Positions 14,201 through 25,900 of a DNA stretch of 64,000 bases are shown piece by piece. How positions within the stretch are numbered: the first letter of the stretch is position 1; each line of letters starts with the position of its first letter. The notes under the pieces were generated by a model. The model was not told where the DNA came from. It ran no database searches and saw only the letters and a program-made list of their open reading frames with translations. The position numbers were made by a program, and so were the translations under genes. Origin of the DNA: Antitrichia curtipendula (taxonomy: Eukaryota; Streptophyta; Bryopsida; Hypnales; Leucodontaceae); contig OX579638.1 of the NCBI GenBank assembly GCA_951230915.1, positions 11,054,696 to 11,118,695 on the forward strand, in the 5' to 3' direction.

Positions 14201-14314
14201 GTGGTTGGGATGTTTTCTCAACGTATTTTCACTTTAGAGAACTTCCCGTATCAGAATGTCTTCGACGAATGGTACGTTGCGGGTGGCCGTGGCCGTTACT
14301 TGGCCAGTACGTAG
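11291..14314 (+). pseudogene. hAT transposase, three exons, one frameshift
   Basis: Catalyses cut-and-paste transposition of the surrounding element. The start is ATG 11291 in a GCCATGG context. Inferred exons are 11291-13038, 13142-13544 and 13710-14314; both introns have GT-AG ends and matching phase. The N-terminus is basic and Ala/Lys-rich, then acidic. A Cys/His cluster (CKVC...CKHRKN) around 11974-12140 resembles a BED-type finger. The RNase-H-like core shows the first Asp in TVDE (12448), the second Asp in FGADGAS (12661), the hAT motif CVAHRCNL (about 12748-12771) and the third acid in VEDERLFS (14129) within the C-terminal dimerisation region. The conceptual product is about 917 residues, normal for hAT. 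Near 11942-11946 the frame shifts by one base inside a GGGG run; both sides stay open, so this is a single lesion or an assembly error. Confidence 0.88.
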
Positions 14315-14758
14315 GTAATGTTTCCGCCAATTTCAAGTGATAGGCATGGTCTAGCAACAGAAGAGTCCAGCAGTTTAATGTTAGGCAGAATTAGCCGTTC
14401 CTTTGTTTACTGCTGTGGCATCCGGTGAGAGTGATTGTGGCGTATCACACACTTCAGACTGTGCCTCCCCATGTCTTCAATTGCATGGACTCATACTATG
14501 AAGTCCGTTTTACCATTGCTTATTTTATAATGTATTATGTGTTTGTTGCTGGAGTACACTTGGTGTATTTGTCTTGCAGAGAGAGAAATGGTGGGTTCGC
14601 AGGAGGTAGCCGGAGTGATGCACCGAATGCTTTGAATTCTACAGTAGACCCTAAACCTTTGTGCACGAAATTGTATCTTGCCTCTAGTATGTGACTTAGT
14701 TCCACTGTCGATGTCTGCTGTGACTTGTGTTTACTGAGTATTACCGCATACTAACTTT

Positions 14759-15035
14759 GGCATCGGAGGGGTGTTCTGTTGGGCAAATGAATCCTAATGT
14801 TTCGTGATTGTGAGTCAAAAGTGGTACTTTGTGTTTTATTTTTCCTTACGAAATATACTTACTTTAGCATCGGAGGGGGTTCGGGTTGGGTGCAGGTCTC
14901 AGTCCGACCTGAAGACGCTGGAGTTCCTTAGCAATATTTGCATGATGTCTCTCCTTCTTCCCATTCAGAAATACAGTGAATTCAGCATTGAAGGGTGTTG
15001 GTGTTGGGTGCAGGTCTCTGGCCAACCTTAATGCA
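14759..15035 (+). repeat. Degenerate three-copy tandem repeat inside the hAT element
   Basis: The motif GCATCGGAGGGG followed by GGGTTGGGTGCAGGTCTC recurs near 14760, 14867 and 14985 in decaying form, at a spacing of about 107-118 bp. It is 3' of the transposase gene, in the subterminal zone where hAT elements often carry transposase-binding repeats. A binding role is inference. Confidence 0.6.
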
Positions 15036-15404
15036 TTGGCGTGCCTAAAATTTTTAAAGAGTGATACCGTTTTTTGTCTAAGGTTATTTGGTCCATCGCC
15101 AAATAACAACGTCCTAATTTCAGTATATCGCCTAAATCATCCCAGCATTTTCACCCTTATCGCCAAATTAGGTTGGCAGAGAATTTTCTGATCGCCAGAG
15201 TAACCTCCATTCATAATACCTATTCGCCCAAAGAATGGCAAGTGTAATAAAATATTCGCCAAGTAATGCACTGACGAATTTCCAAGGTCGCCACTATATA
15301 ACTCTAAGACGTTCCAGTAAATCGCCTCTCCAACTGTCAACCTAAACTAAATATCGCCTTTTCATCCATTCCCAAAAAATGAAAAAAAAAGCCCTGGTGC
15401 AAAC

Positions 15405-15719
15405 TGCCGTTCTGAGAGGAACTCGCTCATAGAAATGTAACTTCTCTCTTCCGGCAACTCAACCTTGGAAGTCGGTTGCTTAGGGTTTGGCCACTATAAT
15501 TACCATTTTTCATTCGGCCGCTACAGTTATCGTTTTGACAGGATTGAGATCGCAATAGTAGAGTTGTTTGCAGTGCTAACAGGGTAAAAGACAGATCTCG
15601 AACTATTGTGTGACATTGTAATGAATGAACCCAGATTGTTGAATGACTTCTTCTTTAGGGAAAAAAATATTCCAGTATCCATGAAGGTAAAATACTCTAT
15701 TCATACCACTGTTGGAGTA
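15405..15719. other. Flank of the hAT element, no gene seen
   Basis: Continuation of the pre-insertion locus. It contains promoter-like GC-richer words but no supported gene. Confidence 0.4.
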
Positions 15720-16012
15720 AGGTAGGGTGCTGTAAAAGCGACCTTTTACCAGCTGATTTGCATTTTGGGGGAAGCCAAACTCCTTAAAACAATTTTCAGT
15801 AAATTTCCGTGGTAAGAAAAATGGAATTAGCATCTAATCTAAGTCGTTTCATATTTTTTGGACCTTCATGGAATTAGTTATGAATTTTTGAAGTTGAAAA
15901 CACAGTGGTTTCTAAAAGCGACCCCTCTTGAAATGTAAACTTTTGGTACATGTTGGAAACAAAATCTACCAGATCAATTTTAGAGACAAGTTGCTTTTAC
16001 AGCACCCTACCT
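15720..16012. mobile_element. MITE with AGGTAGGGTGC termini (family 3)
   Basis: A 293-bp element with long inverted ends (AGGTAGGGTGCTGTAAAAGC and its complement), flanked by TA on both sides. The AGGTAGG core and the following TAAAAGCG word relate it to the elements at 562, 5973 and 6534, but the internal sequence differs. It generates a spurious 125-codon plus-strand frame running out of its right end. Confidence 0.85.
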
Positions 16013-16411
16013 TAGTTACATTCAAGAGAAGAGAAAGCAAGGCTATCTTCATATCGAACATAAAGAGAGAGGACGATATAAGTGATATTATAAACCAGGT
16101 TTTACTACTGCTTGGCACATACAATGAGGTGAAAGATGAGTTTAGCAAGTTATACAATGTCGTAAGCAAGGCTTTCTTTTTTCATTTATTAAGAAGTGCC
16201 AAAGTGGCGATCCAAAATGTTACAATGGTGCTCCAAATTTCAACATTCATTCACATATTAGATAGACAATATCACATTAACACATATCATATGTCTATAA
16301 TTTGATTCTCATCCACAATTTGGCGATTTCATCCAAGTGTTTTAATTTGAAGTTTTTTTTGGCAATTTCATCCAAAAAAATTGACAAAATTTTTAGCATT
16401 TTTTAGCCAAA

Positions 16412-16458
16412 TTATTTTTTCTGGTGCAATCTGGCACCAGAAAGCAAAAAAAAAGCCC
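16412..16458. mobile_element. Orphan hAT-like terminus
   Basis: The sequence ends GCAAAAAAAAAGCCCTG, matching the right end of the complete hAT element. It is preceded by an inverted TTCTGGTGC...GCACCAGAA hairpin, as often found next to hAT termini. No partner left end with the flanking octamer GTCATAAT was found, so this is either a truncated non-autonomous relative or an element whose other end was lost. Confidence 0.5.
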
Positions 16459-16734
16459 TGGTCATAATGGAGGAAGAGAAGGTCTCTATGCATTGTACGT
16501 GAGCATTTGCCCTCAAAGAGGAAGTTCTAGAGCTACTTGTTCTGGGATATGTCCAACGTTGGTATCCCCCACCATCGGTGTTTGCAACAATCACTTTTTA
16601 GTAGAATTCACCGTACCCATTTGGAGCTTACAAGCTTCGATGAACTTGGAATTTTGCAAACTCTGGTCTGTTTCTAGGGCACTTAGAGTTTCTGAATTTG
16701 CACAAGGCAGCAAGTATGATGTAGGCTTACAATC

Positions 16735-16934
16735 NNNNNNNNNNNNNNNNNNNNNNNNNNNNNNNNNNNNNNNNNNNNNNNNNNNNNNNNNNNNNNNNNN
16801 NNNNNNNNNNNNNNNNNNNNNNNNNNNNNNNNNNNNNNNNNNNNNNNNNNNNNNNNNNNNNNNNNNNNNNNNNNNNNNNNNNNNNNNNNNNNNNNNNNNN
16901 NNNNNNNNNNNNNNNNNNNNNNNNNNNNNNNNNN
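16735..16934. other. Assembly gap (200 N)
   Basis: Exactly 200 unresolved bases. Any frame spanning this stretch is artificial. Confidence 1.
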
Positions 16935-17029
16935 GATCGAGAATCCTCGCCACACATGGGTTGTATAAATGCATAGAGTGACCTTTCCAAGCATCAGCAT
17001 TTATAAAAGTTTATTTATTTATTTCAATT

Positions 17030-17530
17030 AGTATCTTGTAGCAAAAGTTATGGCACAAAAATTCCAAATTCAGATTTGGTGGGCAAAAACACCCCCTCAA
17101 AAAAACTAAAACAAGGAAATTGAAAATATATTTCTTATAGATTATATGTTTATCTATAAAGGAAGCTTGGATTTTTTATATTTACATTTTTTATGTAGAA
17201 GTTATAAACAATCTTGTTTTGGGGGCAATTATACCATGTTATTGAAAAAAAAGCTTTTATGATTCAATGCTGAATTCAATTTTTACCATTAAAAAGAAAA
17301 AAACATTCTCGAGTTTAACATATCTTCCTAGAACAATCTCACCATTGAGATTACTATGATTTAGTTCCATATTAGAGCTATAGACGATTATGTTCTTCAT
17401 TCAGTCTGGAACTCTCTTGTACCTAACATTTTTTTTAATGACTGAAAATTAAATGCTTTTTGTTTATCTTTGTTTCCTAGACTCTCAACTCAATTTTTCA
17501 TCATATAAAATTAGATATTCAGAATCAACT
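17030..17530 (-). mobile_element. Truncated inverted copy of the TTAA-target element family
   Basis: Read on the minus strand, this matches the body of the elements at 42932-43869 and 58685-59590: the words GAGTTGAGAGTCTAGG, GGTGAGATTGTTCTAG and GCCATAACTTTTGCT recur in order. The end nearest the gap is missing, and the other end is truncated before its CCCCTAAA terminus. Confidence 0.6.
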
Positions 17531-17537
17531 TTGGTTA

Positions 17538-18039
17538 GATGCAAATGAAGATGTGTTTCCGCCATTCAATCTGGAAAACGACATTGTTGTGGGCCAATAT
17601 GACTGTACTTCTTACAGTAGAGCTAACAGAAGTAAGAGAGGGGGTACCTTTTTTCATTGGAAAAGTGCTCAAATTTGGTTAGGGGACGTGGGCATTGAAG
17701 ATGAAGATTTTGTGGTATTGACCTACAAAGAGACCTGAAGCAGAAGTGGAAGAAGACAATAATAGAGTGAGATATAGGAACTACATGGAATCTACATGGG
17801 AACCGTTTGGTGAGAGGTTTGCCTGGATTGAGAAAAAAGCCGCTATATATTATTGGGTGGATGTTTCGTGTCGAGAAAGAAGTGGTCACGTCGCAACGAC
17901 GCTAGTTTGTGAGCCTAGAAATGCGAGCTTAAGAGTTGTGAGCGTACATTTTGTGAGCCCAAAGATCGACTTTCAAAAACATTCATATTTTTCAGTGTTA
18001 GGAAAAGAAAACCCGAATATATTTCAAAGTTCTAGGTAG
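17538..18039 (+). other. Possible degenerate coding fragment, not recognised
   Basis: Two neighbouring plus-strand frames (about 17553-17738 and 17746-18039) have more protein-like composition than their surroundings, with several Trp and a run of acidic residues. A stop separates them and no domain was recognised. They could be the remnant of an element or gene whose upstream part lies in the gap, or chance. Confidence 0.2.
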
Positions 18040-19395
18040 GAAATAGTAAATCTACAGACTTATTATAGTGGACCTATGACTGCCGTCCTGGCACCGTGGA
18101 CCTATTACCATAGACTTATGACCAGATTCAAAATATTAATTTTTTTCTTCCTACAATCTTTATAGGTACATTCAATACATAAAACGGTGACCTTTGATTA
18201 TCCCATATTGATTGGGATTATCAATATAAGCTAATAGAAGAATACTTCAGATACATGATTAGGCAAGCTAAAGATTGGCATGAGTTGACTGCCATGCACC
18301 ATTGTAATAGACAATTACGTCCGTCTTTAATTTCTGTATTTCATGAGTTTAAGTTCTAAAAATTATTTCTGGTGATGACGACTACTGCCATTTCAATTAC
18401 TAATAGTAATAGAACACGAACTTGAAATTTTCAAAATAACCTAATATAAAAGGACTTAGACTACTTATTCATAGTACCTGCGGATTAGTGTTAATCCTAT
18501 GTAGCATTTGGGGCCTCAGTTCAGACACTTGGGACCCTAGGTGTAGCACTTTTTGTTGCTGCATTTTGTGTGATCCTATGAGTGATTTACAGGATTGAAA
18601 ATTCAGTGTTAATTGTCCATCCGGGGACCAAAAAGATTACCCTTTTTTAGATTGTAATGGATTCCTAAATATCTGTGGCAAATATTACTCTCATGCAATA
18701 GTACTTTTGGTACCGAGACGGCAAATGAGGGTACAAAAGTATGGAGTAGTTTACAAAATTCTCGCTGGATTCTATCGCGAAGATACTCCCCTGAACTTCT
18801 ACCTTTGGTACCAAGATGTCTAATTTGGCCGCTAGACCATGGCGCACTTTAGAAAAAATTACTACGGAGAAGTGTTAAAAAATTTCCTAAACGGATTATT
18901 TTCAGCTTATATTGTATATTCAGTGTACGTGCTTCTTCACCAAGTCTCCATAAAAATCCAATTTCATGCCATCCATGGTTTAGTATTTATGACACACTGA
19001 AAGCACACATTGCATTTATGAATCACTTTGGAATATGCACAAAGAGGTCACAAAAGACAAAATCTTCAATATTGGATATACTTGCATTTTATAAAGAATC
19101 GACAGATAGAAGAAAGATGTTCATACATTAAAAGCATTTGCTGCTAATTGGATACATAGAGTCGTCCACATTCTAAGTATTCTAGCATAGCAAATTCTAA
19201 CCCTCATACTGCAATATTAGACATTGTTTTTAATCATCCCCGTAGATTGAAGAAGTTTCATCACTTCATCCATACTCATGATTGGAGCATGAATGAACTT
19301 GTCTTTCTTGAAGTCGGACTTGCACAAAAACCGAAAGATATAATACAAATGTTTGCAATTGACATACTTCCCTCGCTTTCCAATGGATGTAGATA
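18040..19395. other. Intergenic, no gene seen
   Basis: No supported feature. It is probably the 3' flank of the minus-strand transposase-like gene that begins at 26300. Confidence 0.4.
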
Positions 19396-21251
19396 TCATA
19401 CCAGTGAAGTACAGGCACGTGCAAGCTGGGAAATGCAGAGACTGATGCGATATATCATGTGGTGAGGTTCTACGCCAGATTGTAGAGTGATGACAGCTCC
19501 AAGTCCCGGATACGGCAAGATGGTCACCCCAAGAATAATTCCAGTCACATTCCTGGCACTCTCCCACTAGTTGCGGTGATCATCAGTAGGTGCCCTGTCA
19601 TTCCTACGGATGCTTTTTCCATTCTGAATACATGGGGGCTTGTCAGCATGAGGTGGTCTTGCATAAGTCCATTCCATAACCTCAAAAAGGTTGGAGGAAG
19701 TGAACAGGCGTCGTGGAGACATAGACGGGCGCTCTTGGAGGCAGAACCCTGCCTCCTCAAAGAGAATAATCTCCTCAGAGGTGAGGGCCGTGCCGATCAA
19801 CACTGGCCAAATATTCGGGATTCGTGGTCGACTAAGGACGTGAGACCTCCTAGGTCCCATCATGCAACGCTTAATGTTGTCCAGACAGAACCAGAACTCC
19901 TCTATCTCCACTCTTGTGCCTTTGAACTCGCGCTTCTGCCCCTTATACATTGGAGCAGCAGTGGCTCTGGAGCCTCTAACTATGGTCATTTGCACTTCAC
20001 TTCTGTCTGCGACTGAATGGCATGACACTTCTTCTTGGACTTCATAGAAAGACGAGATATGTGCCATTCTGATGGGTCACAATCAATCTCAAGTACATGC
20101 TTAACATGAGGGATTTCAGGAGTGGCATCAACTTGAATCGCATTTGAAAGATCAGTAGATCTACTTTGCACTCGGGGATGGGAGAAGTTAACCTTGTCCG
20201 GGCGATGAGAATCACCCTCGGACCCAATAGGTACATCAGCCGGACGCTTAGAGGAACCAAAGACTTCCTCTCCTTCCAAATGAGGTATGCGCGTGCAAAC
20301 CTCCTCAGCACCGGGCATACTACATAGGGCGTTGGTGATTCTCTTTCCATCCATAGATGCAACTGCCCTCTTCAATTTCAAGTCCTGCCTAGATGGGCCG
20401 AATCCAGACGGGCCGCCATTGAGATACACTCGAAAGTTTGTCATTTGCATAAAAGCTCTCACCCAGTCGTCGCATGTCGCAACGTATAAGTCTGTGCCGC
20501 GCTTCCCAGACGCTTGGAGCCATTTGTTGTGTACTGTTTCAGATAAGTTGCAAGAAGGCATATCAGCCAACTCATCTAAAGACAATTCCTGCAAGAATTA
20601 AAGACGTCATATTACATATAACATAAAAATCAGAACTCGGTGGTCATTGTCGCAGTCCGAATTTTTGGTTTTCAGTTGTTTATCTAGAAAACGGAACAGA
20701 AATTATCGATTAGTATGTAGGTTTTGTCTAGAAACAGCAGAGGACGGAAAATTAGGAAAGACATTGAAATAGTGAAGTAGTTCGAACGAATCCAATCCTA
20801 ATGGTGACACCCAGGAACTGGATTGGAATCGGATCCTTGGCCGGAAGTAGCAGTGGACCGGATTGGGGTTAGAGAACCGGATTGGGGTTAGAGAACCGGA
20901 TTAGGGTTAGACCGGATTGGTGGGACCGGACCGGTAAACGTCATCATGACGGCTTTTAGGTCAGGAGAGACTATAAAAGGCCAACACCTCCTCAGTCGCA
21001 CTTCTTTTTCCAAACTCCGTTTGGTGAGAGTATTTTGTCGCGCTCCTCGTGTTTCGGCGCTGTGTGAGTGTTCGCGTGTGTGCGTGAGTGTGCGAGTGTT
21101 AGAGGTGTGTTGTAGGGTAGGTTTCCGGTTGCGTACCGATCGCTGTGCAGGATTCCGGTTGAGATCGGAGAGAGAACGTGAGAACGGGACGTGCGGCTAG
21201 GACTGTGTGAGGTAGAATCGGAAAGGACTGTCTTAGATCTAGTCTGTGTCC

Positions 21252-22906
21252 ATGCCGCAGCTTAGGCGGAACAGACCAGGCCCATCCACGTCGTCGGCTC
21301 CGGTCAAACTCCGGAAGGTCGTTCCGGTTCTCCCTTTGACAGAGGAGGAGATGGAGATGCTCCGGTTGGATCTCAACCGGATGGGGTGCCAGGGTTTGCT
21401 CGACAAACCCTGGGGTTTTAAGGACGAGCGGATGGTGAAGGAGATCCAGGGGAAGTGGACGAACTAGTTCGACAACACGATCCGCTGTGTTCCACATCAA
21501 TGGACGGAAGAGATCTGGAGGGAGGTTTATAAGTTCCGGGCAGGAGGCCACGGGATGGCAAACCGGAAGGACGAGTACGTCCGGGGCAAGTTCCGAGGAG
21601 CGGTCAACCCCAAAGACGGATACGCGGTGGAAGACTGCATTGACGACCGGCATCGGAAACTGTTACAGTTCCTGATCCCGATCCTCCATCCGGAGAAGCC
21701 GACAAGGGTGACAATCACCCTCGGCAACACTATTTTCGGTGCCCTAAGCGGTGACCGGAAAGCAGACTGGGCCCGGATCATGTTCGATCTGGTGGCCCAG
21801 TTGGCGACGAGGGTCGGAAGGAGTAGTCCGACACCCGTGTGTCCCTACCTCTTCCACCTCTATGAGCAACACCAGCTCCTTTTAGACTCGGAAGAGAAGG
21901 AGTGGAAGGCCCAGGAAAATCTCCTGAAATACAGAGAATCGGAAACGGACGAGGAGGAAGAGGAAACCGGATCCGAGACCGAAGAAGAAGAAGAAGATGA
22001 AGAAGAGGCGGAGAGACAGCCCAAGCGGCACAAGACGACGTCTCCGACCGGAAGAGGATCTCCACTCGGTGATAAAACCGGAAAGGAGAAGACACCGGAA
22101 GGGGAGAAGGTAGGCTGTTCGAAGAAGGGACCGGTCGACCCGTTCGAGAAGTTGGTGAAGATCCTCGTCGACATCCGCCTGGACTGGGAGGCGAAGAGAA
22201 TCGCCCTAAACCAGATCGGAGAGTTGGTGCAGGCAACACCGGATAGCAAGTTGCCAGGGAAGGTAGCGGAGTGCATCACCAATCCGGTCGAGATCCGGAA
22301 GCAGGAAGCGGAGATCCGTCGACTTCAAGAGGAGGTCGACTTCAAGAGGAGGTCGACATGTTGAAGGCGGAAGTGGCCACCTTCAAGGAAGATATGGCCG
22401 CCACCCGGATAATGGCGGACGAGACGCAGAAGGTGGCGGAATCGGTGAAGGCGACTTTCGGTGAGACCGGAAGCGTGGCAGTCAGGGCCAGACTCTTCGA
22501 CGAGAAAGTCTTGGAGGAGAAGAAACTATCCGGTACCCGGATAGTCCAGATCCTGACTGACTTCTCCGAGCAGGTGGAGAAGAATTTGGTCTTAGCACGA
22601 GGAGCGGCGGACCGGATAGAGGAGTGTACACAAAAGCTGACCGGATCGATGAGGGTCCACCTATCAGACATCTCCATGCCGGAATCGTTTCCGGAAGTGC
22701 CAGACCCAAGGGAAGGAAGGGACCAGACTCCGCAGTCAAAGCCGAGTCAGCCTTCCCAGACCGCGCCGATCAACATCGAAGACTCTCCCGATTTTGACAT
22801 GCCAGATCCGATGGCCGGAGAGCGGAACAGGAACTTGGAAGAAGTCTTCGAGCAATTGGAGGCGGAGCCCAAGAGTCCTTCGTTGGGGCGCGGGATAGCG
22901 ATGTAG
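21252..22906 (+). pseudogene. Gag-like protein, two lesions
   Basis: Starts at ATG 21252. The order is a basic/Pro-rich head, a globular domain with several Trp and a PKDGYAVEDC motif, an acidic Glu-rich linker (about 21945-22010), a Lys-rich stretch, a long coiled coil from about 22270, and a Ser/Pro-rich tail. It resembles plant gag-like proteins that I recall only as hypothetical proteins; no protease, reverse transcriptase or zinc knuckle is present. Two breaks are visible. An in-frame TAG at 21465-21467 has open frame on both sides. A 17-bp tandem duplication (22321-22337 and 22338-22354) shifts the frame, and without the extra copy the coiled coil reads straight through. The strand is opposite to the host gene. 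Confidence 0.65.
22321..22354 (+). repeat. 17-bp tandem duplication causing frameshift
   Basis: GACTTCAAGAGGAGGTC occurs twice in succession. The second copy shifts the gag-like frame by two bases and leads to a TGA at 22362. The copies are identical, so the event looks recent relative to the insertion. Confidence 0.95.
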
Positions 22907-25900
22907 AATAAGTTAGGAAAGATAGGATAGGAACGGATCCGGATTAAGTAATCCGATCCGGTAGTGTTAGAAGGACCGGAAGTTAGGATTCGGATTTAGG
23001 TTGACTTTTAACGGCTCTTTTTGCCTTTTGTTATTTTTGGAAGTTCTCAAAGTGTATATAATTCAGTCCTTGTGCTGAGGACTGAGAGTCTTTCCCTCTG
23101 CATCTTTCTTTGTGTTTTCTCCTTGTGCTTCTTTGTTGTACGATCTCCCATGTCTTGGCAGGATTATGCGTGAGGGAGTTCGGAAGGCGCGAGCGGATGC
23201 GATGGGATTTCTCCCCTTGGTGTTTTCTTGGTTCTAAGTGCATGTGAGTGGATAGGACAGAGTTGGGAGTGAACTTCAGTGCCTCAGCGCGTCTAGAGTT
23301 TGAGATTCCGGGTGAAAAAGCCGTTGTTAGGCTAGGCGGATAGGGAGGGAGTCCTTAGTCGCGCTAGAACTCTTGGGTGAGAAATCCGGTTGAGTGTCCG
23401 ATCTCCTATGAGGTCTCACCATCTTAACAGTAAACGGAAGAATTCTAGTTGACGTTGGAATGGACGGGTGCACTTGTAACCGCCTTAGCTTCGCACGGAA
23501 TAGGATGACATCAAGGTCGTTGTAGTATTGAGAGGATCGTATGGGGGGTCTTTGTGTGACCAGTGGACCGGATTGCAATCTGGATTGCTGTGAAGGACCA
23601 AACCGGATCCGTACTAGCCTAGGAAGGAAGAGATTTGGAAAGTGGGTCTTCAGCCACTATAAGTCACGGAAGGTGTGGTGGGCCTACCACTCTCAAAAGC
23701 AAGCGGCGAACCCTCTGATGGCTAAACAGAGGTAAAACCAAACCGGATAGGAGAGGAAATGGTTGTGAGTTGTCTAGAGCGGATTGGCCTAGACGGATAC
23801 CCGGACCGGAAGAGATAGGGTCCTTGGGTTGTTTTGGATTCGACAACCGGAAGACTAGTTGGAATCGGAAGAGAGCAAGAATCCGGTCCTTTGTTTTCTG
23901 GGTGTTTTTGGTTCCGGTCATAGGAAGAGGACCGGAAAAGATGATTGTTGTCCCTGACTTGGCTTAGTTCGTTAATAGAGTTAGATACTTCACAGAATCT
24001 CGTGGGTTCGATCTTTAGAGTCACTTTGTTATGCTTTAGAGTGGTTTTTGGGAGTATAACATGGGAATTGCTTATCCTGTGCTGCGACAGTCATCTTGAG
24101 CAAGTGTGAAGTACTTTAAATAAAGTAAGAAACTAACCGTTTCCATGAAACCACCCCACTGTCGGTATCTAAAGTGCCAGAATGCCAACCAGAGCTCAAG
24201 CTCCCTCAGAGATTCAATAGATGCTGCACCGGACGAGTACCACCATGCCTTAATCTGCAAGTATTTACTTTCAGCCTCCTCTAATGTCTTTGCATCCTTG
24301 TATGATCTACACAGCCGAACATGCTGACATTGCAACTCACGCTTGATAAGTCTCTCAGTGTGTTGCTTCATGGAGGTTGCCCAATGAAAAAGGCACGTCT
24401 GTTCCCGATCAATCATCTTGTCCTTCGGGTTGCCAGTGCCGTACACGATTCGAACAGCGTTCCAATTTGCTTGAGCACCATCCGCCATGAAGCCTTTGAA
24501 GTTAGGATTCGAGAAGTCGTTCTTCTCCATCACTCGATTAAGGCAACGCCACATGATGATTTGACCTTCCGTATCTTCTGACTGCATATCGCATACTGCA
24601 ATTGTCATCACCTTACAATAGGTAGAGTCATAAACATGGCAGGCGATAGTTGTCCAACCTTTGACACGTTTGACATGGTCAAACATTAGCCAGGAATTGG
24701 CTAGATCTCCTCCTACTTGCATCCGCCTGACGAGGTCGACTCCGCTCCCTGGGCCATCCACGAGCATCTTGAAAAGGTACACCTTCTCCTGTCCTTGTCC
24801 AGGGAATACACTATCATGAATGAACTCCATTTTTGCTTGTTTCTTCATTCCCAGTATGCGATCTATTTCCCCTCCTCCACTGCTGGTGTTGCGGAAGGAC
24901 GCAATGATGTTCCGAACGTTTGGCGAACTGAGCACCTGGAACTTGTCCATAACATCATCCAATGCCTTTCCCTTTAGCATTTCCTTCGGGCCATCACCTG
25001 AATGAACAAGGAATGTGTCCAAAAACTCTTTACTAACAGCCACTGCAATGGCGGACGCTTTAGCAGTAGGAGTTTTTTTCACTTCATGCTCGATGAGTCC
25101 AGAGATGGTATTTATGGAATCTCTACACAAACCATCTGCAAGTGGGTGGTTATGAATTCCTAGATGAATACAAGCCCTCGTCATGTCAGCTGCACCAATA
25201 ACATAGTAAATTCGAGCGTCACAGAAATTTACACAAGTCGGTGTTAATTTGCAAACTCTACAAACTACTGTAGAATCTTTAGGAGGAATCGTCCCCATTT
25301 GGAATGGAGTACTAGTGTTCCCAAACCACTCTGTCTCATTCCTTTTGGAACACCTCCTGAAATAATCGTAAGCACTATTACTGCAAACCAAGTAACCAGC
25401 ACAGGAGGACTTCCTGAACTTCAACCCTAAATCATTGTGAATGTTTGAAGTCATGGTACGACACCAAGTATGACCATCGTAGCGTTTATCCATGCCATTC
25501 ATGTTCTTAGAAGAACACGAAGAAGTAGATGATCTACATGGAGGCAGTTCAAAAACAATATCTCCATCAAAACTCGTAGGGAGGAACTGGACCTTCTGGT
25601 GATCAATGGTTTTAAAATTGAGATGCGCTAGCTCATTTCTAGACCCTCTAATATTCGCCAGTTTCTGGAGGCACTGCATCACACTAGGGAATGAACAACC
25701 AGTTGGATAGAGAGGAGGGCGTGAGAGGTTCGAACTAGCAGGACTACTTTCACGAACTGAACAAGATTGAGATGCAGTAGGCATTGTCGAAGTTTCTGGT
25801 GTGCATGATATCGATGGAGACCTACGACTCATATATAGCGTCCCGTCCTCGGAGTCGCTTGACAAGTCAACTATTGGACGCAAAGTTCCTACCCGAGGTA

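Larger units (their letters stand above)
10568..15396 (+). mobile_element. Complete hAT-superfamily DNA transposon
   Basis: A 4829-bp element. It starts CAGGGTTTTTTTTTT and ends AAAAAAAAAGCCCTG, so the ends are inverted CAGGG-poly(T) termini. It is flanked by a perfect 8-bp duplication, GTGCAAAC, at 10560-10567 and 15397-15404. An 8-bp duplication and CAGGG-type ends are diagnostic of hAT elements. A small GGCTTCCAGAAGCC hairpin sits just inside the left end. It encodes one transposase-like gene (11291-14314) on the plus strand, followed by a degenerate tandem repeat near the right end. The unmutated target duplication suggests a fairly recent insertion. Confidence 0.95.
20800..24062 (+). mobile_element. 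CCGG-rich insertion with gag-like gene (retroelement derivative?)
   Basis: This block lies entirely inside the intron of the minus-strand gene and differs sharply in composition: GC-rich, with ACCGGA/CCGGAT words repeated dozens of times from end to end. A TATA box (CTATAAAAGG, about 20980) precedes the gag-like gene at 21252-22906. Behind that gene lie 1.15 kb of non-coding CCGG-rich DNA with a second TATA-like word (GTATATAATTC, about 23056). I could not find matching long terminal repeats, terminal inverted repeats or a clear target duplication, so both boundaries are estimates. It could be a gag-only retrotransposon derivative with diverged or lost LTRs, or a DNA element whose CCGGA words are binding sites. 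Confidence 0.5.

Noticed and set aside
16424..16981. 185-codon frame spanning the N gap
   Set aside because: More than a third of it is unresolved bases; only the first 100 codons are real sequence and they show no recognised domain.
20800..24062. Direct LTR pair for the CCGG-rich insertion
   Set aside because: The left and right kilobases share only short ACCGGATTG words; no long direct repeat was visible by eye.
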